Source of the DNA: an uncultured Bacteroidales bacterium
GTDB taxonomy: Bacteria; Bacteroidota; Bacteroidia; Bacteroidales; Paludibacteraceae
NCBI GenBank assembly: GCA_902779705.1
Contig: CACZCR010000003.1
Span: 310,001 to 374,000 of the forward strand
DNA length: 64,000 nucleotides
Direction of reading: 5' to 3'
Of the stretch, positions 1-8,693 are shown in pieces. A program made the translations under genes and the position numbers. Each line of letters starts with the position of its first letter. Within the stretch, counting starts at the first letter, position 1. The notes beneath the pieces are model-generated. The model did no database searches. It was not told the origin of the DNA and saw only the letters and a program-made list of their open reading frames with translations.

Positions 1-681
1 ACGCCTATTGACAAAGTCATTTCCGACAATCGTTTTGGTCTATACTCTCCCAAAACGCATTGTGTCTACATCACCCACCAAATCCATATCCGACTACCTC
101 GCACATGGCGATGGGCTGAACCCATAGCCAATGCCTTGCACACGCGCATATATAAAAGGTACAACGAGTTATGGATCCCAGACTATGAGGACCTCTCTTG
201 TAGTCTGGCCGGTGATTTGAGCCACCCTGCTCCTACCACTCCTCAAACCCAATATATTGGCCCCCTAAGTCGCTTTAGTCTTCCTGCACAAACAGCAACT
301 ACAGACCTGCAAGCAGATGTGGTAGCTGTCCTCAGCGGACTCGAACCGCAGCGAACCATCATCGAACAACAACTAATACAACGATTTGCAGATTCTCAAG
401 AACAAGTGCTAATCATACAGGGACTGGTTAATCGTCCCAAAACACGTATCCATCGTCGCAATATAACCATCATCCCGCATCTCCCGGACTCAGAACTGCT
501 ACCGATCCTGCAACAAGCCCACACTATCATTGCAAGGTCCGGCTACTCCACTATCATGGATCTACACACATTAGGAATGTTACCAAAAGCCGAACTGATT
601 CCTACTCCCGGACAGCCCGAACAGGAATATTTGGCAACACATATAAAACATTTTATCACTAACTCAATTATTAACAATTAA
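1..681 (+). CDS. Glycosyltransferase, C-terminal part (5' end outside window)
   Basis: The frame is open from the first base, so this is the last 226 codons of a gene that begins upstream; the internal ATG at 136 is not the start. The visible half resembles the C-terminal donor-binding domain of GT28/MurG-like transferases: an 'IIARSGYSTIMDL' stretch (about residues 177-189) followed by 'PTPGQPEQEYLA', the usual arrangement around the nucleotide-sugar pocket. There is no signal peptide or membrane segment in the visible part, so a cytoplasmic or membrane-associated enzyme of surface glycan synthesis is likely. The substrate cannot be read from the sequence. It ends 12 bp before the next gene, which may share its transcript. 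Confidence 0.7.
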   Translation, partial: TPIDKVISDNRFGLYSPKTHCVYITHQIHIRLPRTWRWAEPIANALHTRIYKRYNELWIPDYEDLSCSLAGDLSHPAPTTPQTQYIGPLSRFSLPAQTATTDLQADVVAVLSGLEPQRTIIEQQLIQRFADSQEQVLIIQGLVNRPKTRIHRRNITIIPHLPDSELLPILQQAHTIIARSGYSTIMDLHTLGMLPKAELIPTPGQPEQEYLATHIKHFITNSIINN

Positions 682-693
682 ATTTTTATTCTT

Positions 694-1236
694 ATGAAAA
701 AAATTTGTACTATTCTTTGCGCTGCTCTGATGAGCATGAGCGTAATGGCTGGTGAGCACGAGATTGGTGCTATCGTCGGCGGTCTTAACGGTGTAAGCTA
801 CAAGTATTGGTTCACCGATCAACTCGCTGTACAAGCTGACTTGGCTGTAGGCCTCACACAAGCAGCTTCAGGTCTCAAAGATCTCGAAGGCAAGTATCAA
901 GTTTACGACTTCAGCATGTACGACTTCACGTTGAATCCAAACTTCTTGTACCACATTGCTCTGCCGGCTGACGTTAAACTCTATGCAGGTGGCGGTTTCA
1001 ACATCGGTTTTATGAATTCACCTATCGACAACACCTATGCTGAAAACTTAGCAGGCAAATTCGGTGCTAACGCTATTATTGGTGCACAATATAACATAAG
1101 CGGTGTACCATTGTCTCTGTCCCTGGATTTCCGTCCGGGTTATGGCCTCGGCTTCAAGTCTTATGAAAACAATCATATGGAGCACTTCAACTTCTTTGAT
1201 TGGAAACTCGGTTTCGCGGTGCGTTACTGCTTGTAA
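694..1236 (+). CDS. Small outer-membrane beta-barrel protein
   Basis: 180 residues with a clear signal peptide (Lys-rich start, hydrophobic core, cleavage after 'VMA'). The mature part alternates polar and aromatic residues in short Gly-rich strands and ends in a strand finishing Arg-Tyr-Cys-Leu, which fits a small eight-stranded porin-like barrel. Its role is not known; such barrels in Bacteroidales are usually abundant envelope proteins. No promoter of the TAnnTTTG type is visible in the 12-bp gap upstream, so it may be read through from the glycosyltransferase gene. A strong intrinsic terminator follows 13 bp after the stop. Confidence 0.65.
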   Translation: MKKICTILCAALMSMSVMAGEHEIGAIVGGLNGVSYKYWFTDQLAVQADLAVGLTQAASGLKDLEGKYQVYDFSMYDFTLNPNFLYHIALPADVKLYAGGGFNIGFMNSPIDNTYAENLAGKFGANAIIGAQYNISGVPLSLSLDFRPGYGLGFKSYENNHMEHFNFFDWKLGFAVRYCL

Positions 1237-1249
1237 ACCCTTATACACA

Positions 1250-1286
1250 AAAACATCCTGTGCTTCGCAACACAGGATGTTTTTTT
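1250..1286 (+). terminator. Intrinsic terminator after the barrel gene
   Basis: A 13-bp perfect stem (1250-1262 with 1271-1283), an 8-nt loop and a run of seven T. It ends the 694-1236 transcript. Confidence 0.85.
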
Positions 1287-1357
1287 ATACTCCTTATACT
1301 CCTTATACTCCTTATACTCCTTGTCCTCCTTATACTCCTTATACTCCTTGTCCCCTT
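1286..1357. repeat. 9-bp tandem repeat, eight units
   Basis: Six units of TATACTCCT (1286, 1295, 1304, 1313, 1331, 1340) and two variants, TGTCCTCCT at 1322 and TGTCCCCTT at 1349. The array fills the whole gap between the terminator and the stop codon of malY, which lies in the last unit. On the malY strand it reads as GGAG-rich purine repeats starting directly at the TAA. Confidence 0.9.
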
Positions 1358-2480
1358 AAAACATCTTTCCTAAACCTTTCATCGCTGCCATGACATTCTC
1401 TCTCGATGTGGCCAGGTTTATCCGCACAAACCCTTCTACACCATACATCGTGGACGGATTGAAGAGGATATTTTCCTTCTCTTGTAACTTTTGGCATAAC
1501 TCATCGGATTTCATCCCGTCAGGTAACTTCACCCATGCCAAATAAGTGCCCTCCATCTTGGTATCTACCAAAGGTAGGTTGTTTTGCTCAATATATTCGC
1601 GCACAAAACACCAATTGCCATATACCAACTCCATCAACTCATCTATCCACTCTTCGCTCTCATTATACGCCGCCATCAACGTATAGACTGCAAAAGCATT
1701 CAAATTACCCGTCTCGTTTTTATCCAACGCTTGGCGGATAAGCGTCTCTGCCTTAGCATCCGGGCAATAGATGTTTGCACATTGCAACCCCGCTATATTA
1801 AATGCCTTAGAAGGAGAAGTGCAAATACAGTATCGATCATTCTCAGCCACCGTCGCATACGGTGTATAGGTATATCCGGGGAATGCAAACTCACAATGAA
1901 TCTCATCGGCTATAACAAACACATCCTCTTTTGCACAAATCTGCGCCATACGCTGCAATTCCTCATGAGTCCATACACGCCCCGTCGGATTGTGAGGATT
2001 GCACAATATCATCGCCTTCACCCCTTTAATCTTCTTCTCAAAATCCTCCCAGTCTATCTCATAGTGATGATCCACATACTTCAATGGCGATTCTACCAAC
2101 TCACACTCTGCATTCACTAAACACCTAAAAAAACAGTTATACGCCGGCGTATGCATCAGAACCTTATCTCCCGGTTTAGTCATCGCGCGCAATATAGCGG
2201 CGACTGCCGGTACAACGCCTATACTCGGTATCACACATTCTTTGCGAATATTGGTCCATTCATGCCGACGAGCAAACCAGTTTACTACTGCCTCATAGTA
2301 CGCTTCCGGCACATACGCGTACCCGAAAACGCCATGCTCTAAACGATGATGCAATGCTTTAAGAATAGCGGGTGCTGCTTCAAAATCCATGTCTGCCACC
2401 CACAACGGGAGAGCACCCTTAACACATTCGGAATCCCACTTATAGCAATCCGAACCGCGACGGTTAATGTATTTTATCAT
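1356..2480 (-). CDS. malY: MalY/PatB-family aminotransferase (cystathionine beta-lyase type)
   Basis: 374 residues, the usual length for fold-type I PLP enzymes of the MalY/PatB group. They cleave C-S bonds of cystathionine or cysteine conjugates, and some members also regulate. Visible marks: 'LPLWVADMDF' near the N-terminus, 'NPHNPTGRVW' in the middle, the Asp-Glu-Ile-His segment that holds the cofactor ring, and 'CTSPSKAFNIAGLQ' with the PLP-binding Lys. The C-terminus keeps the carboxylate-binding Arg ('FVRINLATSR'). It lies 27 bp downstream of the PorT-type barrel gene and is probably co-transcribed with it. A methionine or cysteine role is an inference from the family. Confidence 0.85.
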   Translation of the reverse strand: MIKYINRRGSDCYKWDSECVKGALPLWVADMDFEAAPAILKALHHRLEHGVFGYAYVPEAYYEAVVNWFARRHEWTNIRKECVIPSIGVVPAVAAILRAMTKPGDKVLMHTPAYNCFFRCLVNAECELVESPLKYVDHHYEIDWEDFEKKIKGVKAMILCNPHNPTGRVWTHEELQRMAQICAKEDVFVIADEIHCEFAFPGYTYTPYATVAENDRYCICTSPSKAFNIAGLQCANIYCPDAKAETLIRQALDKNETGNLNAFAVYTLMAAYNESEEWIDELMELVYGNWCFVREYIEQNNLPLVDTKMEGTYLAWVKLPDGMKSDELCQKLQEKENILFNPSTMYGVEGFVRINLATSRENVMAAMKGLGKMF

Positions 2481-2507
2481 GGTATTATCTTAGATAGATT
2501 CTTCTAC

Positions 2508-3254
2508 TCAAAAGCGATAACTGAATGACGTGTACCAACCCCATTCCCACATGTGACGATCATTGCTCAGTCTTACTTGGTTATTCAACCCGAAATCGTA
2601 TCCTGCTTGCAATCTGTATCTATCCCACTCAAATCCTCCTCCTACACCTAATTGTATGTTTGCGCGAATGAGCTCCTCTTGCATTCTGTCATATGGCTCC
2701 ACATGTATACCTTCCGCTTGCATCCACTCCTTGTTCTTGTCTGACAAATGTGTCTCCATATAGTCATTCTCTGCCAAACCTATATGCAACTGCGGACCAC
2801 CATAGAAGAACATATTCAATTGTTTCCACAACGGTATGGTATAAAAACAACGCACCGGTATAGTCAAGTTATGCTCCAATACACGATGGAGGATGTACTC
2901 TGTTTGCACCGACGGAGCATCCAGCGAACGCCAATGCTGTTCCTGACGTCCGTACGCCAAGGAATAAAGCAAACCTGTTTGCATAGAGAAATGACGCGGC
3001 AGCAGAAAAGTGAACGTAGCACCTAACCGTGCACCATGAAGAAACATGTCCGGATAGGTCAGGTTGGAGCTCCTCTGTTGATTCTGGATGTATCCCGCCT
3101 CAAACCTATACTCCACACCAAAATGATATACCTCTTCTACCTTCTGTTTGCGAGTCGGATCAAAAAAACTATTGTCTGCACGTTGCATGTTCGGCTCTTG
3201 AGCCATCAAAAGCGACGCACTGGCTATACACAATAATACGAATAATTTCCTCAT
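2508..3254 (-). CDS. PorT-family outer-membrane beta-barrel protein
   Basis: 248 residues counted from the ATG at 3254. An upstream ATG at 3305 would add 17 residues, but it lies behind the promoter box at 3275-3282, so the inner start with its signal peptide ('MRKLFVLLCIASASLLMAQ') is the real one. The mature protein shows PF13568-like strands with repeated aromatic-Gly patterns and ends Phe-Ser-Tyr-Arg-Phe, a typical C-terminal barrel strand. It should sit in the outer membrane. I cannot tell a general barrel from a type IX accessory protein; the sequence does not single it out as PorT itself. Confidence 0.7.
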   Translation of the reverse strand: MRKLFVLLCIASASLLMAQEPNMQRADNSFFDPTRKQKVEEVYHFGVEYRFEAGYIQNQQRSSNLTYPDMFLHGARLGATFTFLLPRHFSMQTGLLYSLAYGRQEQHWRSLDAPSVQTEYILHRVLEHNLTIPVRCFYTIPLWKQLNMFFYGGPQLHIGLAENDYMETHLSDKNKEWMQAEGIHVEPYDRMQEELIRANIQLGVGGGFEWDRYRLQAGYDFGLNNQVRLSNDRHMWEWGWYTSFSYRF

Positions 3255-3274
3255 AAATGAACTTTTTGGGACTG

Positions 3275-3306
3275 CAAAGATACTCAATTTTGGCGAAATA
3301 TGCAAT
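3275..3306 (-). promoter_or_regulatory. Promoter of the barrel-malY unit
   Basis: Minus strand: ATTG, 20-nt spacer, TATCTTTG (box on plus 3275-3282). The ATG is 20 nt downstream of the box. Confidence 0.7.
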
Positions 3307-3341
3307 AATATTTATTTTTTTTGCGTTTTTTCTTAAAAAAA

Positions 3342-3373
3342 TTTGCATATTTCAACAAAAAGCAGTACTTTTG
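3342..3373 (+). promoter_or_regulatory. Promoter of tRNA-Glu and rpsT
   Basis: TTTG at 3342-3345, 20-nt spacer, TACTTTTG at 3366-3373. The upstream box is the extended form TTTGCATATTTC. The tRNA begins 19 nt after the -7 box. Confidence 0.85.
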
Positions 3374-3392
3374 TACCCGCTTTTCGCACAAA

Positions 3393-3464
3393 GGTCTATT
3401 CGTCTATCGGCTAGGACAAGAGATTTTCATTCTCTAAAGAGGGGTTCGACTCCCCTATAGACTA
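3393..3464 (+). tRNA. tRNA-Glu (anticodon TTC)
   Basis: 72 nt that fold as a cloverleaf. The acceptor is GGTCTAT/ATAGACT with a G-U first pair, the anticodon stem is AGAGA/TCTCT around TTTTCAT, and the T arm is GGGGT/ACTCC-like with TTCGA. CCA is not encoded. It sits between a strong promoter and rpsT with no terminator in between, so both probably come from one transcript. Confidence 0.95.
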
Positions 3465-3509
3465 CAAAATTATTAATTGTATAACGTTTTTATAATATTA
3501 ATTTAGCAC

Positions 3510-3764
3510 ATGGCTAATCATAAGTCATCTTTGAAGAGAATTCGCCAAACGGCTACTCGTAAGGCACACAATCACTATTATGCAAAAACTGCACGCAATG
3601 CAGTTCGCGATTTGCGCGCTACTACCGACAAGGCTGCAGCAGCTGCTGCTCTGCCTAAGGTTGCTTCGATGTTGGACAAACTCGCTAAGCGCAATATCAT
3701 CCATACCAATAAGGCTGCTAACCTCAAGTCGAAGTTAGCGGTTTATGTTAACAAACTCGCGTAA
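3510..3764 (+). CDS. rpsT: 30S ribosomal protein S20
   Basis: 84 residues, the normal length. It has the basic helical pattern of bS20: '[13 protein letters not shown]' start, Lys/Arg-rich first helix, Ala-rich middle and '[15 protein letters not shown]' near the end, the conserved segment contacting 16S rRNA. It follows tRNA-Glu by 45 bp. An intrinsic terminator lies 21 bp after the stop. Together they form a two-gene stable-RNA/ribosomal unit. Confidence 0.97.
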   Translation: MANHKSSLKRIRQTATRKAHNHYYAKTARNAVRDLRATTDKAAAAAALPKVASMLDKLAKRNIIHTNKAANLKSKLAVYVNKLA

Positions 3765-3785
3765 GTAGTTTATTCTCTTATACAC

Positions 3786-3815
3786 AAAGGGACTACCAAT
3801 AGTAGTCCCCTTTTT
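3786..3815 (+). terminator. Intrinsic terminator after rpsT
   Basis: Stem GGGACTAC (3789-3796) with GTAGTCCC (3802-3809), 5-nt loop, then C and five T. Confidence 0.85.
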
Positions 3816-3838
3816 GCGTATCTATACTGACGTGTCCG

Positions 3839-6130
3839 TCAGTGCGCCTCCAGCCAGTTGGCTCCTACTCCGCAGTCGGCTATTAAAGGAACAGACAAAT
3901 GCACGGCATTCTGCATCTCTCCTACCACTATCTCACGCACTCTCTCAACCTCATCCTGTGGCACATTGAAATTCAACTCATCGTGCACCTGCATAATCAT
4001 CTGTGCTTTCAGACCCTCTGCCTGCAAACGGCGATAGATACTGATCATCGCTATCTTGATAATATCAGCTGCCGTCCCTTGAATAGGAGCATTCACGGCA
4101 TTACGCTCTGCAAAAGCACGCACTGTCGCGTTGTGAGACAAGATATCTGGTAGATAACGTTTCCTGCCAAACAAAGTCTGTGCATATCCTTGCGCACGCG
4201 CCTTCTCCTTCTGGCTCTCGATATAATCAATCACCTTCGGAAAAGCCTCAAAATAGCCATCAATCAACGCTTTTGCCTCTGCTCTCGAACAATCCAGTTG
4301 TTGACTAAGTCCAAATGCGGAGATTCCATAAATAATGCCAAAATTGGCTGTCTTTGCACGCCTTCTTTGATCGGCTGTAACATCCTCTATCGGACAATGA
4401 AAAATCTTTGCTGCTGTAGCAGCATGTACATCCTGACCGCTTAAGAAAGCCTGTCTCAAATGCTCATCTCCGGAGAAGTGTGCCAACAAACGTAATTCAA
4501 TCTGGCTGTAGTCTGCTGACAAGAACAGACACCCGTCGTCCGGTATCACAGCTTCACGAATCAGTTTACCTCGTTCTGAACGAATCGGTAGGTTCTGTAA
4601 ATTCGGATTAGACGAACTAAGGCGTCCGGTTGCCGTCACAGTCTGATTATAGGTGGTATGTATCTTACCCGTCTGTGGATTAATATACCCTGGTAATGTA
4701 GATACATATGTGGAAATCAACTTCTTCAACTCACGATAATCCAAGATCTTACCTACTATTGGATGACGATCCTTGATGCCCAACAATACATCCTCAGAGG
4801 TGGAATATTGCCCTGTCTTCGATTTTTTGACCTTGTCGCTCAAATGCATCGTATCAAACAGCAAATCGCCTACTTGCTTAGGAGAATTAATATTAAACGG
4901 TTTTTCAGCCAATCGATATATCTCCTGTTCAAGTTCATTCAACTCTGCTGTCAATTGTTGTTCTGCTTGCTTCAACTTGCTCACATTGACACGTACCCCC
5001 GCTTTTTCCATATCTCTCAGCACCTGTACCAATGGTAACTCCACTTCGTTATACAGATTCCACAAATCCGTATCCGCTTTCAGCAGCTCCCACTGCGGTG
5101 CCACATGAGGATTGTATGCTACTTCAGGATTGAGCAGATACTGGCACAAACGTGCCTCAGTCTCCTGCTGCATCTCTTCTTCTGTTTTTGGGGTAGGCGC
5201 CTCAGGCTCCTCGGCAAAGAGGTCTAAGGTGGCTTCAGCCGGTTTAACCTTTATCGGCTTCTCTTTCTTAACTTCCTCTTTCTTCAACAACGAATAAAAC
5301 TCCAACTCTCTATATAACCCGCTCAAAGCTCCCTCATCCGGTTCCTTATACGTTAGTTTATTCTCATCGAACACAATAGGCACATCGGTACGTATAGTAG
5401 CCAAAAAACGTGAAAAACGAATCTGTTCCGCCTGAGTTTGTACCTTCTGTTGCAACGCTCCTTTCAGCAAATGAGTGTTCTCCAATAGATTGTCTATGCT
5501 GCCAAACTGTTGCAACAACTGCACCGCTGTCTTCTCACCTACACCTTTGCATCCGGGGATATTATCACTCGCATCACCCATCAAGCCCAGCAAATCGATC
5601 ACTTGCGCTTGGTTGGTGATTCCATACTTACCACACACCTCTGCCACTCCCATCTGCTCAAAACCTCCTGTATGACGCGGACGATACATAAATATATGAT
5701 CCGATACCAGCTGTCCATAGTCTTTATCGGGTGTAGCCATATACACAGTAAAACCTTGTTTCTCTGCTTGCTTAGCTAATGTACCAATGACATCGTCTGC
5801 TTCAAAACCATCCACCTCTAAGGCAGAGATATTCTTTGCTGCCAACAGACGCTTAATCACGGGTACCGCTCTCTTAATATCCTCTGGAGTTTCCTCACGC
5901 TGCGCTTTATATGCCTCAAAAGCCTCGTGGCGAAAAGTCTTGCCATGCGGATCAAAAGCCACAGCTAAATGCGTTGGCTTGATCTTACGCACAAGATCCT
6001 CTAACGTATTCGCAAATCCATATATAGCAGAGGTGTTCTCTCCTTTGGAGTTCATACGAGGAGCACGGATAAATGCATAGTAAGCGCGATATATCATCGC
6101 ATATGCATCAATCAAAAGAAGTGTTTTCAT
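3839..6130 (-). CDS. polA: DNA polymerase I lacking the 3'-5' exonuclease domain
   Basis: 763 residues against about 900-950 for full-length PolA. Residues 1-290 are a complete 5' nuclease (flap) domain with the Asp-rich metal motifs ('EVDGFEADDVIGTL', 'GLMGDASDNIPG'). Residues 350-763 are a complete polymerase domain: motif A 'DYSQIELR' near 540, motif B 'RRAKTANFGIIYG' near 590, motif C 'VHDE' near 717. Between them is only a charged Pro/Glu-rich linker of about 60 residues with a short remnant ('LCQYLLNPEV') of the former exonuclease fold. The exonuclease Asp/Glu motifs (DxE, and YxxxD at its end) are absent. The enzyme should nick-translate and remove primers without proofreading. It ends the ftsX-to-polA gene run, 18 bp after ung. 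Confidence 0.95.
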   Translation of the reverse strand: MKTLLLIDAYAMIYRAYYAFIRAPRMNSKGENTSAIYGFANTLEDLVRKIKPTHLAVAFDPHGKTFRHEAFEAYKAQREETPEDIKRAVPVIKRLLAAKNISALEVDGFEADDVIGTLAKQAEKQGFTVYMATPDKDYGQLVSDHIFMYRPRHTGGFEQMGVAEVCGKYGITNQAQVIDLLGLMGDASDNIPGCKGVGEKTAVQLLQQFGSIDNLLENTHLLKGALQQKVQTQAEQIRFSRFLATIRTDVPIVFDENKLTYKEPDEGALSGLYRELEFYSLLKKEEVKKEKPIKVKPAEATLDLFAEEPEAPTPKTEEEMQQETEARLCQYLLNPEVAYNPHVAPQWELLKADTDLWNLYNEVELPLVQVLRDMEKAGVRVNVSKLKQAEQQLTAELNELEQEIYRLAEKPFNINSPKQVGDLLFDTMHLSDKVKKSKTGQYSTSEDVLLGIKDRHPIVGKILDYRELKKLISTYVSTLPGYINPQTGKIHTTYNQTVTATGRLSSSNPNLQNLPIRSERGKLIREAVIPDDGCLFLSADYSQIELRLLAHFSGDEHLRQAFLSGQDVHAATAAKIFHCPIEDVTADQRRRAKTANFGIIYGISAFGLSQQLDCSRAEAKALIDGYFEAFPKVIDYIESQKEKARAQGYAQTLFGRKRYLPDILSHNATVRAFAERNAVNAPIQGTAADIIKIAMISIYRRLQAEGLKAQMIMQVHDELNFNVPQDEVERVREIVVGEMQNAVHLSVPLIADCGVGANWLEAH

Positions 6131-6148
6131 AATTTACTAGTTAATCAT

Positions 6149-6811
6149 TTACCATTGAATGGGGGTAATACCGTTCTTGACCAAATAGTTGTTGGCAGCC
6201 GAAAAATGACCACAACCATCAAAACCTCTATATACTGACAAAGGAGATGGATGACTCGTCTGCAATACCAAATGCTTGCGACGATCGATAAACTTACCCT
6301 TCCGTTGTGCATACGATCCCCATAACATAAACACCACATGCTCACGATCACGATTCAGAGCCTCGATAGCAGCGTCTGTTAACTCTTCCCATCCTTTACC
6401 CTGATGCGACCCTGGCTGATGCGCCTCCACGGTCAAGGTGGCATTCAGTAGTAATACTCCTTGATCAGCCCATCGTTGCAAATTACCCGACCTCGGTATG
6501 GGTGTTCCTAAGTCTCGATGAATCTCCTTATAAATATTCTGCAACGACGGAGGAATTGCCACTCCCTCATTCACCGAAAAGCACAGACCATGTGCTTGAC
6601 CAACATCATGATACGGATCTTGACCAAGTATTACTACTTTGACCTGGTCAAATGGACATGAGTCGAATGCATTAAAAATCAGACCTGCCGGTGGAAAACA
6701 CTGGCGGGTCTGATATGCTTGACGCACATATTGAGTGAGGAGCTCAAAATAAGGTTTGTCAAACTCCGTCTGCAATACTTTGCGCCATGACTCCTCGATA
6801 CGTACGTTCAT
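6149..6811 (-). CDS. ung: Uracil-DNA glycosylase, family 1
   Basis: 220 residues, the standard length. It excises uracil from DNA at the start of base-excision repair. The catalytic water-activating motif 'GQDPYH' is near residue 64, 'LLLNATLTV' is the uracil-binding strand, and 'HPSPLS' carries the catalytic His near the C-terminus. It lies between queA (44 bp upstream) and polA (18 bp downstream). Glycosylase and the gap-filling polymerase of the same repair path may thus share a transcript. Confidence 0.96.
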   Translation of the reverse strand: MNVRIEESWRKVLQTEFDKPYFELLTQYVRQAYQTRQCFPPAGLIFNAFDSCPFDQVKVVILGQDPYHDVGQAHGLCFSVNEGVAIPPSLQNIYKEIHRDLGTPIPRSGNLQRWADQGVLLLNATLTVEAHQPGSHQGKGWEELTDAAIEALNRDREHVVFMLWGSYAQRKGKFIDRRKHLVLQTSHPSPLSVYRGFDGCGHFSAANNYLVKNGITPIQW

Positions 6812-6855
6812 CTACTTGTTATTTTGCGTTTTAACCTAAATATAGCGTTCAATAC

Positions 6856-7977
6856 TTAGTCAACAATCAACATGGCATCGCCATAATCACCAAATCGGTA
6901 CCCTTCTTTGACGGCTTCGTTGTATGCATTCATCACCTCTTCATAGCCTCCAAAAGCAGCCACCATCAGCAACTGACTTGACATTGGCATATATAGGTTT
7001 ACAAAGAAACTATTGGCTGCCATGAAGGAATAAGGGGGATAGAGGAACTTGTTTGTCCATCCATCATACGGCTTGATATGTCCACCTGTACCAGCCACAT
7101 GTTCCAAGGCACGCATTATCTCTGTTCCTACGGCGCAGATACGGCGCTCTTTTTCACGAGCTTTCTCCACGATATCCACACACTGTTGAGAAATCATGAT
7201 TCGCTCCGAATCAGACTTAAACTTAGTCAAATCCTCTACGTCTACCTGACGGAAATTGCCCAAAGACATATGCGATGTCATAAACGCAAACTCAAAGCCC
7301 TGAATCTCCATACGTTTAAGCAACTGTTTGGAGAAATGCAAACAAGCAGCTGGAGCTGCTACAGCACCTTCGTTACGGGCAAAAACAGATTGATAACGCT
7401 CATAGTCCATCTCGTCAATTGGCTGACCACGGAATACTTCGTCGAACTCTTTCTGCAATTCGGCAGACAATGGTCGGTGAATATACTTTGGTAGCGGTGT
7501 TGAACCCAAGGAATAGAGTTTCTTAGTAAATTCTTCCTCCGTATAATCAGTCAGAAAACGGAATGTTCGGCCACGAGACGTCACATTATCTATCACTTCA
7601 GCGATGATAGTAGGGTCCTCGTCAAAGAACAGTTTATTACCTACACGTATCTTGCGTGCAGGATCTACCAATACATCCCAAAAACGGTTGGTATGGCTCA
7701 ACTCTCGCAACAAGAATACCTCTATATTGGCATTAGTCTTCTCTTTTTTTGCATACAGACGTGCAGGGACAACCTTTGTATCATTGAATACAAACGTGTC
7801 GCCCTCATCAAATAATGAGAGAATGTCCTTTACCTGTTTATGCTCTATCTCACCTGTCTTGCGATGCAACACTAACATGCGTGCATCTTCGCGATAAAGG
7901 CTTGGAAACTGAGCTATCTGTTCTTCCGGTAATTTAAAACGGAACTGACTCAGTTTTAAATCATTTGACTTATACAT
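6856..7977 (-). CDS. queA: tRNA ribosyltransferase-isomerase (queuosine synthesis)
   Basis: 373 residues. QueA transfers the ribose of S-adenosylmethionine to preQ1 in tRNA to give epoxyqueuosine. The start 'LSQFRFKLPEEQIAQFP' with 'REDARMLVL', the 'FVFNDTKVVPARL' segment and the C-terminal 'YPPYSFMAANSFFVNLYMP' are typical; many homologues read H-P-P-Y-x-F there. It sits 5 bp after truB, so two tRNA-modification genes are adjacent. Confidence 0.93.
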   Translation of the reverse strand: MYKSNDLKLSQFRFKLPEEQIAQFPSLYREDARMLVLHRKTGEIEHKQVKDILSLFDEGDTFVFNDTKVVPARLYAKKEKTNANIEVFLLRELSHTNRFWDVLVDPARKIRVGNKLFFDEDPTIIAEVIDNVTSRGRTFRFLTDYTEEEFTKKLYSLGSTPLPKYIHRPLSAELQKEFDEVFRGQPIDEMDYERYQSVFARNEGAVAAPAACLHFSKQLLKRMEIQGFEFAFMTSHMSLGNFRQVDVEDLTKFKSDSERIMISQQCVDIVEKAREKERRICAVGTEIMRALEHVAGTGGHIKPYDGWTNKFLYPPYSFMAANSFFVNLYMPMSSQLLMVAAFGGYEEVMNAYNEAVKEGYRFGDYGDAMLIVD

Positions 7978-7982
7978 AGTGT

Positions 7983-8693
7983 TTAGTTGTTTATTTCTAT
8001 TTGTGGTTCCTCGCGTAGCATTTGGGAGAATTGCTCAATAGTCATACAATCCTCAACCCGTATCTTACCGACCCTTATTCGGCGCAAAGATGTTAGAAAA
8101 GCACCGCTGTTTAAGCGTTCGCCTATGTCGCGTGCCAAAGCTCGAATATAAGTTCCCTTTGAGCAGACAACACGGATGCTTAGTTGCATCTTCTCCTTAT
8201 CAAAATCCCTCACTTCTATCTCGTCTATGACCAGCAACTTGGGCTTCAATTCTACTGTTTCTCCTTGCCTAGCCAATTGATAGGCTCGTTTCCCATCTAC
8301 CCACACTGCGGAATACATTGGCGGTGTCTGCCACTGTTCACCCAAAAACTGAGGTATTACTTCATCTATCAACGCACGATCAATATGCTGTGTCGGATAG
8401 GTTTTGTCCACCTCTTGTTCCATATCATAACTGGGTGTTGTAGCACCTAACTGCAGAGTGGCCAAATATTCCTTGGTATCGTATTGTAATGCATTGATTA
8501 GCTTGGTCTTTTTGCCTGTACACACAACTACCACACCAGTAGCCAACGGGTCCAATGTGCCTGTATGTCCAACCTTTAGTTTGCGTTTACCAATGGTATG
8601 ACAAATGGCATTACGCATCTTGCCTACTACATCAAAACTAGTCCAATGCAGCGGTTTGTCTATAGCTATGATCTCACCCTCAACAAAGTTCAT
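7983..8693 (-). CDS. truB: tRNA pseudouridine-55 synthase
   Basis: 236 residues, the short bacterial form without a long C-terminal PUA extension. The catalytic Asp lies in 'GHTGTLDPLATGVV', followed by 'GKKTKLINAL'; 'YTPPMYSAV'-like 'TPPMYSAVWVDGKRAY' and 'CSKGTYIRALARDIG' complete the TruB pattern. It makes pseudouridine 55 in the T loop of tRNAs. It overlaps the end of uppP by 14 bp, so it is translated in the same operon. Confidence 0.95.
   Translation of the reverse strand: MNFVEGEIIAIDKPLHWTSFDVVGKMRNAICHTIGKRKLKVGHTGTLDPLATGVVVVCTGKKTKLINALQYDTKEYLATLQLGATTPSYDMEQEVDKTYPTQHIDRALIDEVIPQFLGEQWQTPPMYSAVWVDGKRAYQLARQGETVELKPKLLVIDEIEVRDFDKEKMQLSIRVVCSKGTYIRALARDIGERLNSGAFLTSLRRIRVGKIRVEDCMTIEQFSQMLREEPQIEINN

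Noticed and set aside
1286..1357. CRISPR-like array
   Set aside because: Units are 9 bp and contiguous without spacers, so it is a simple tandem repeat. No CRISPR array or cas gene is seen in the window.
1103..1393. 96-codon frame running through the 9-bp repeat
   Set aside because: It overlaps the barrel gene and the terminator; the Tyr-Thr-Pro repeats only reflect the tandem DNA repeat.
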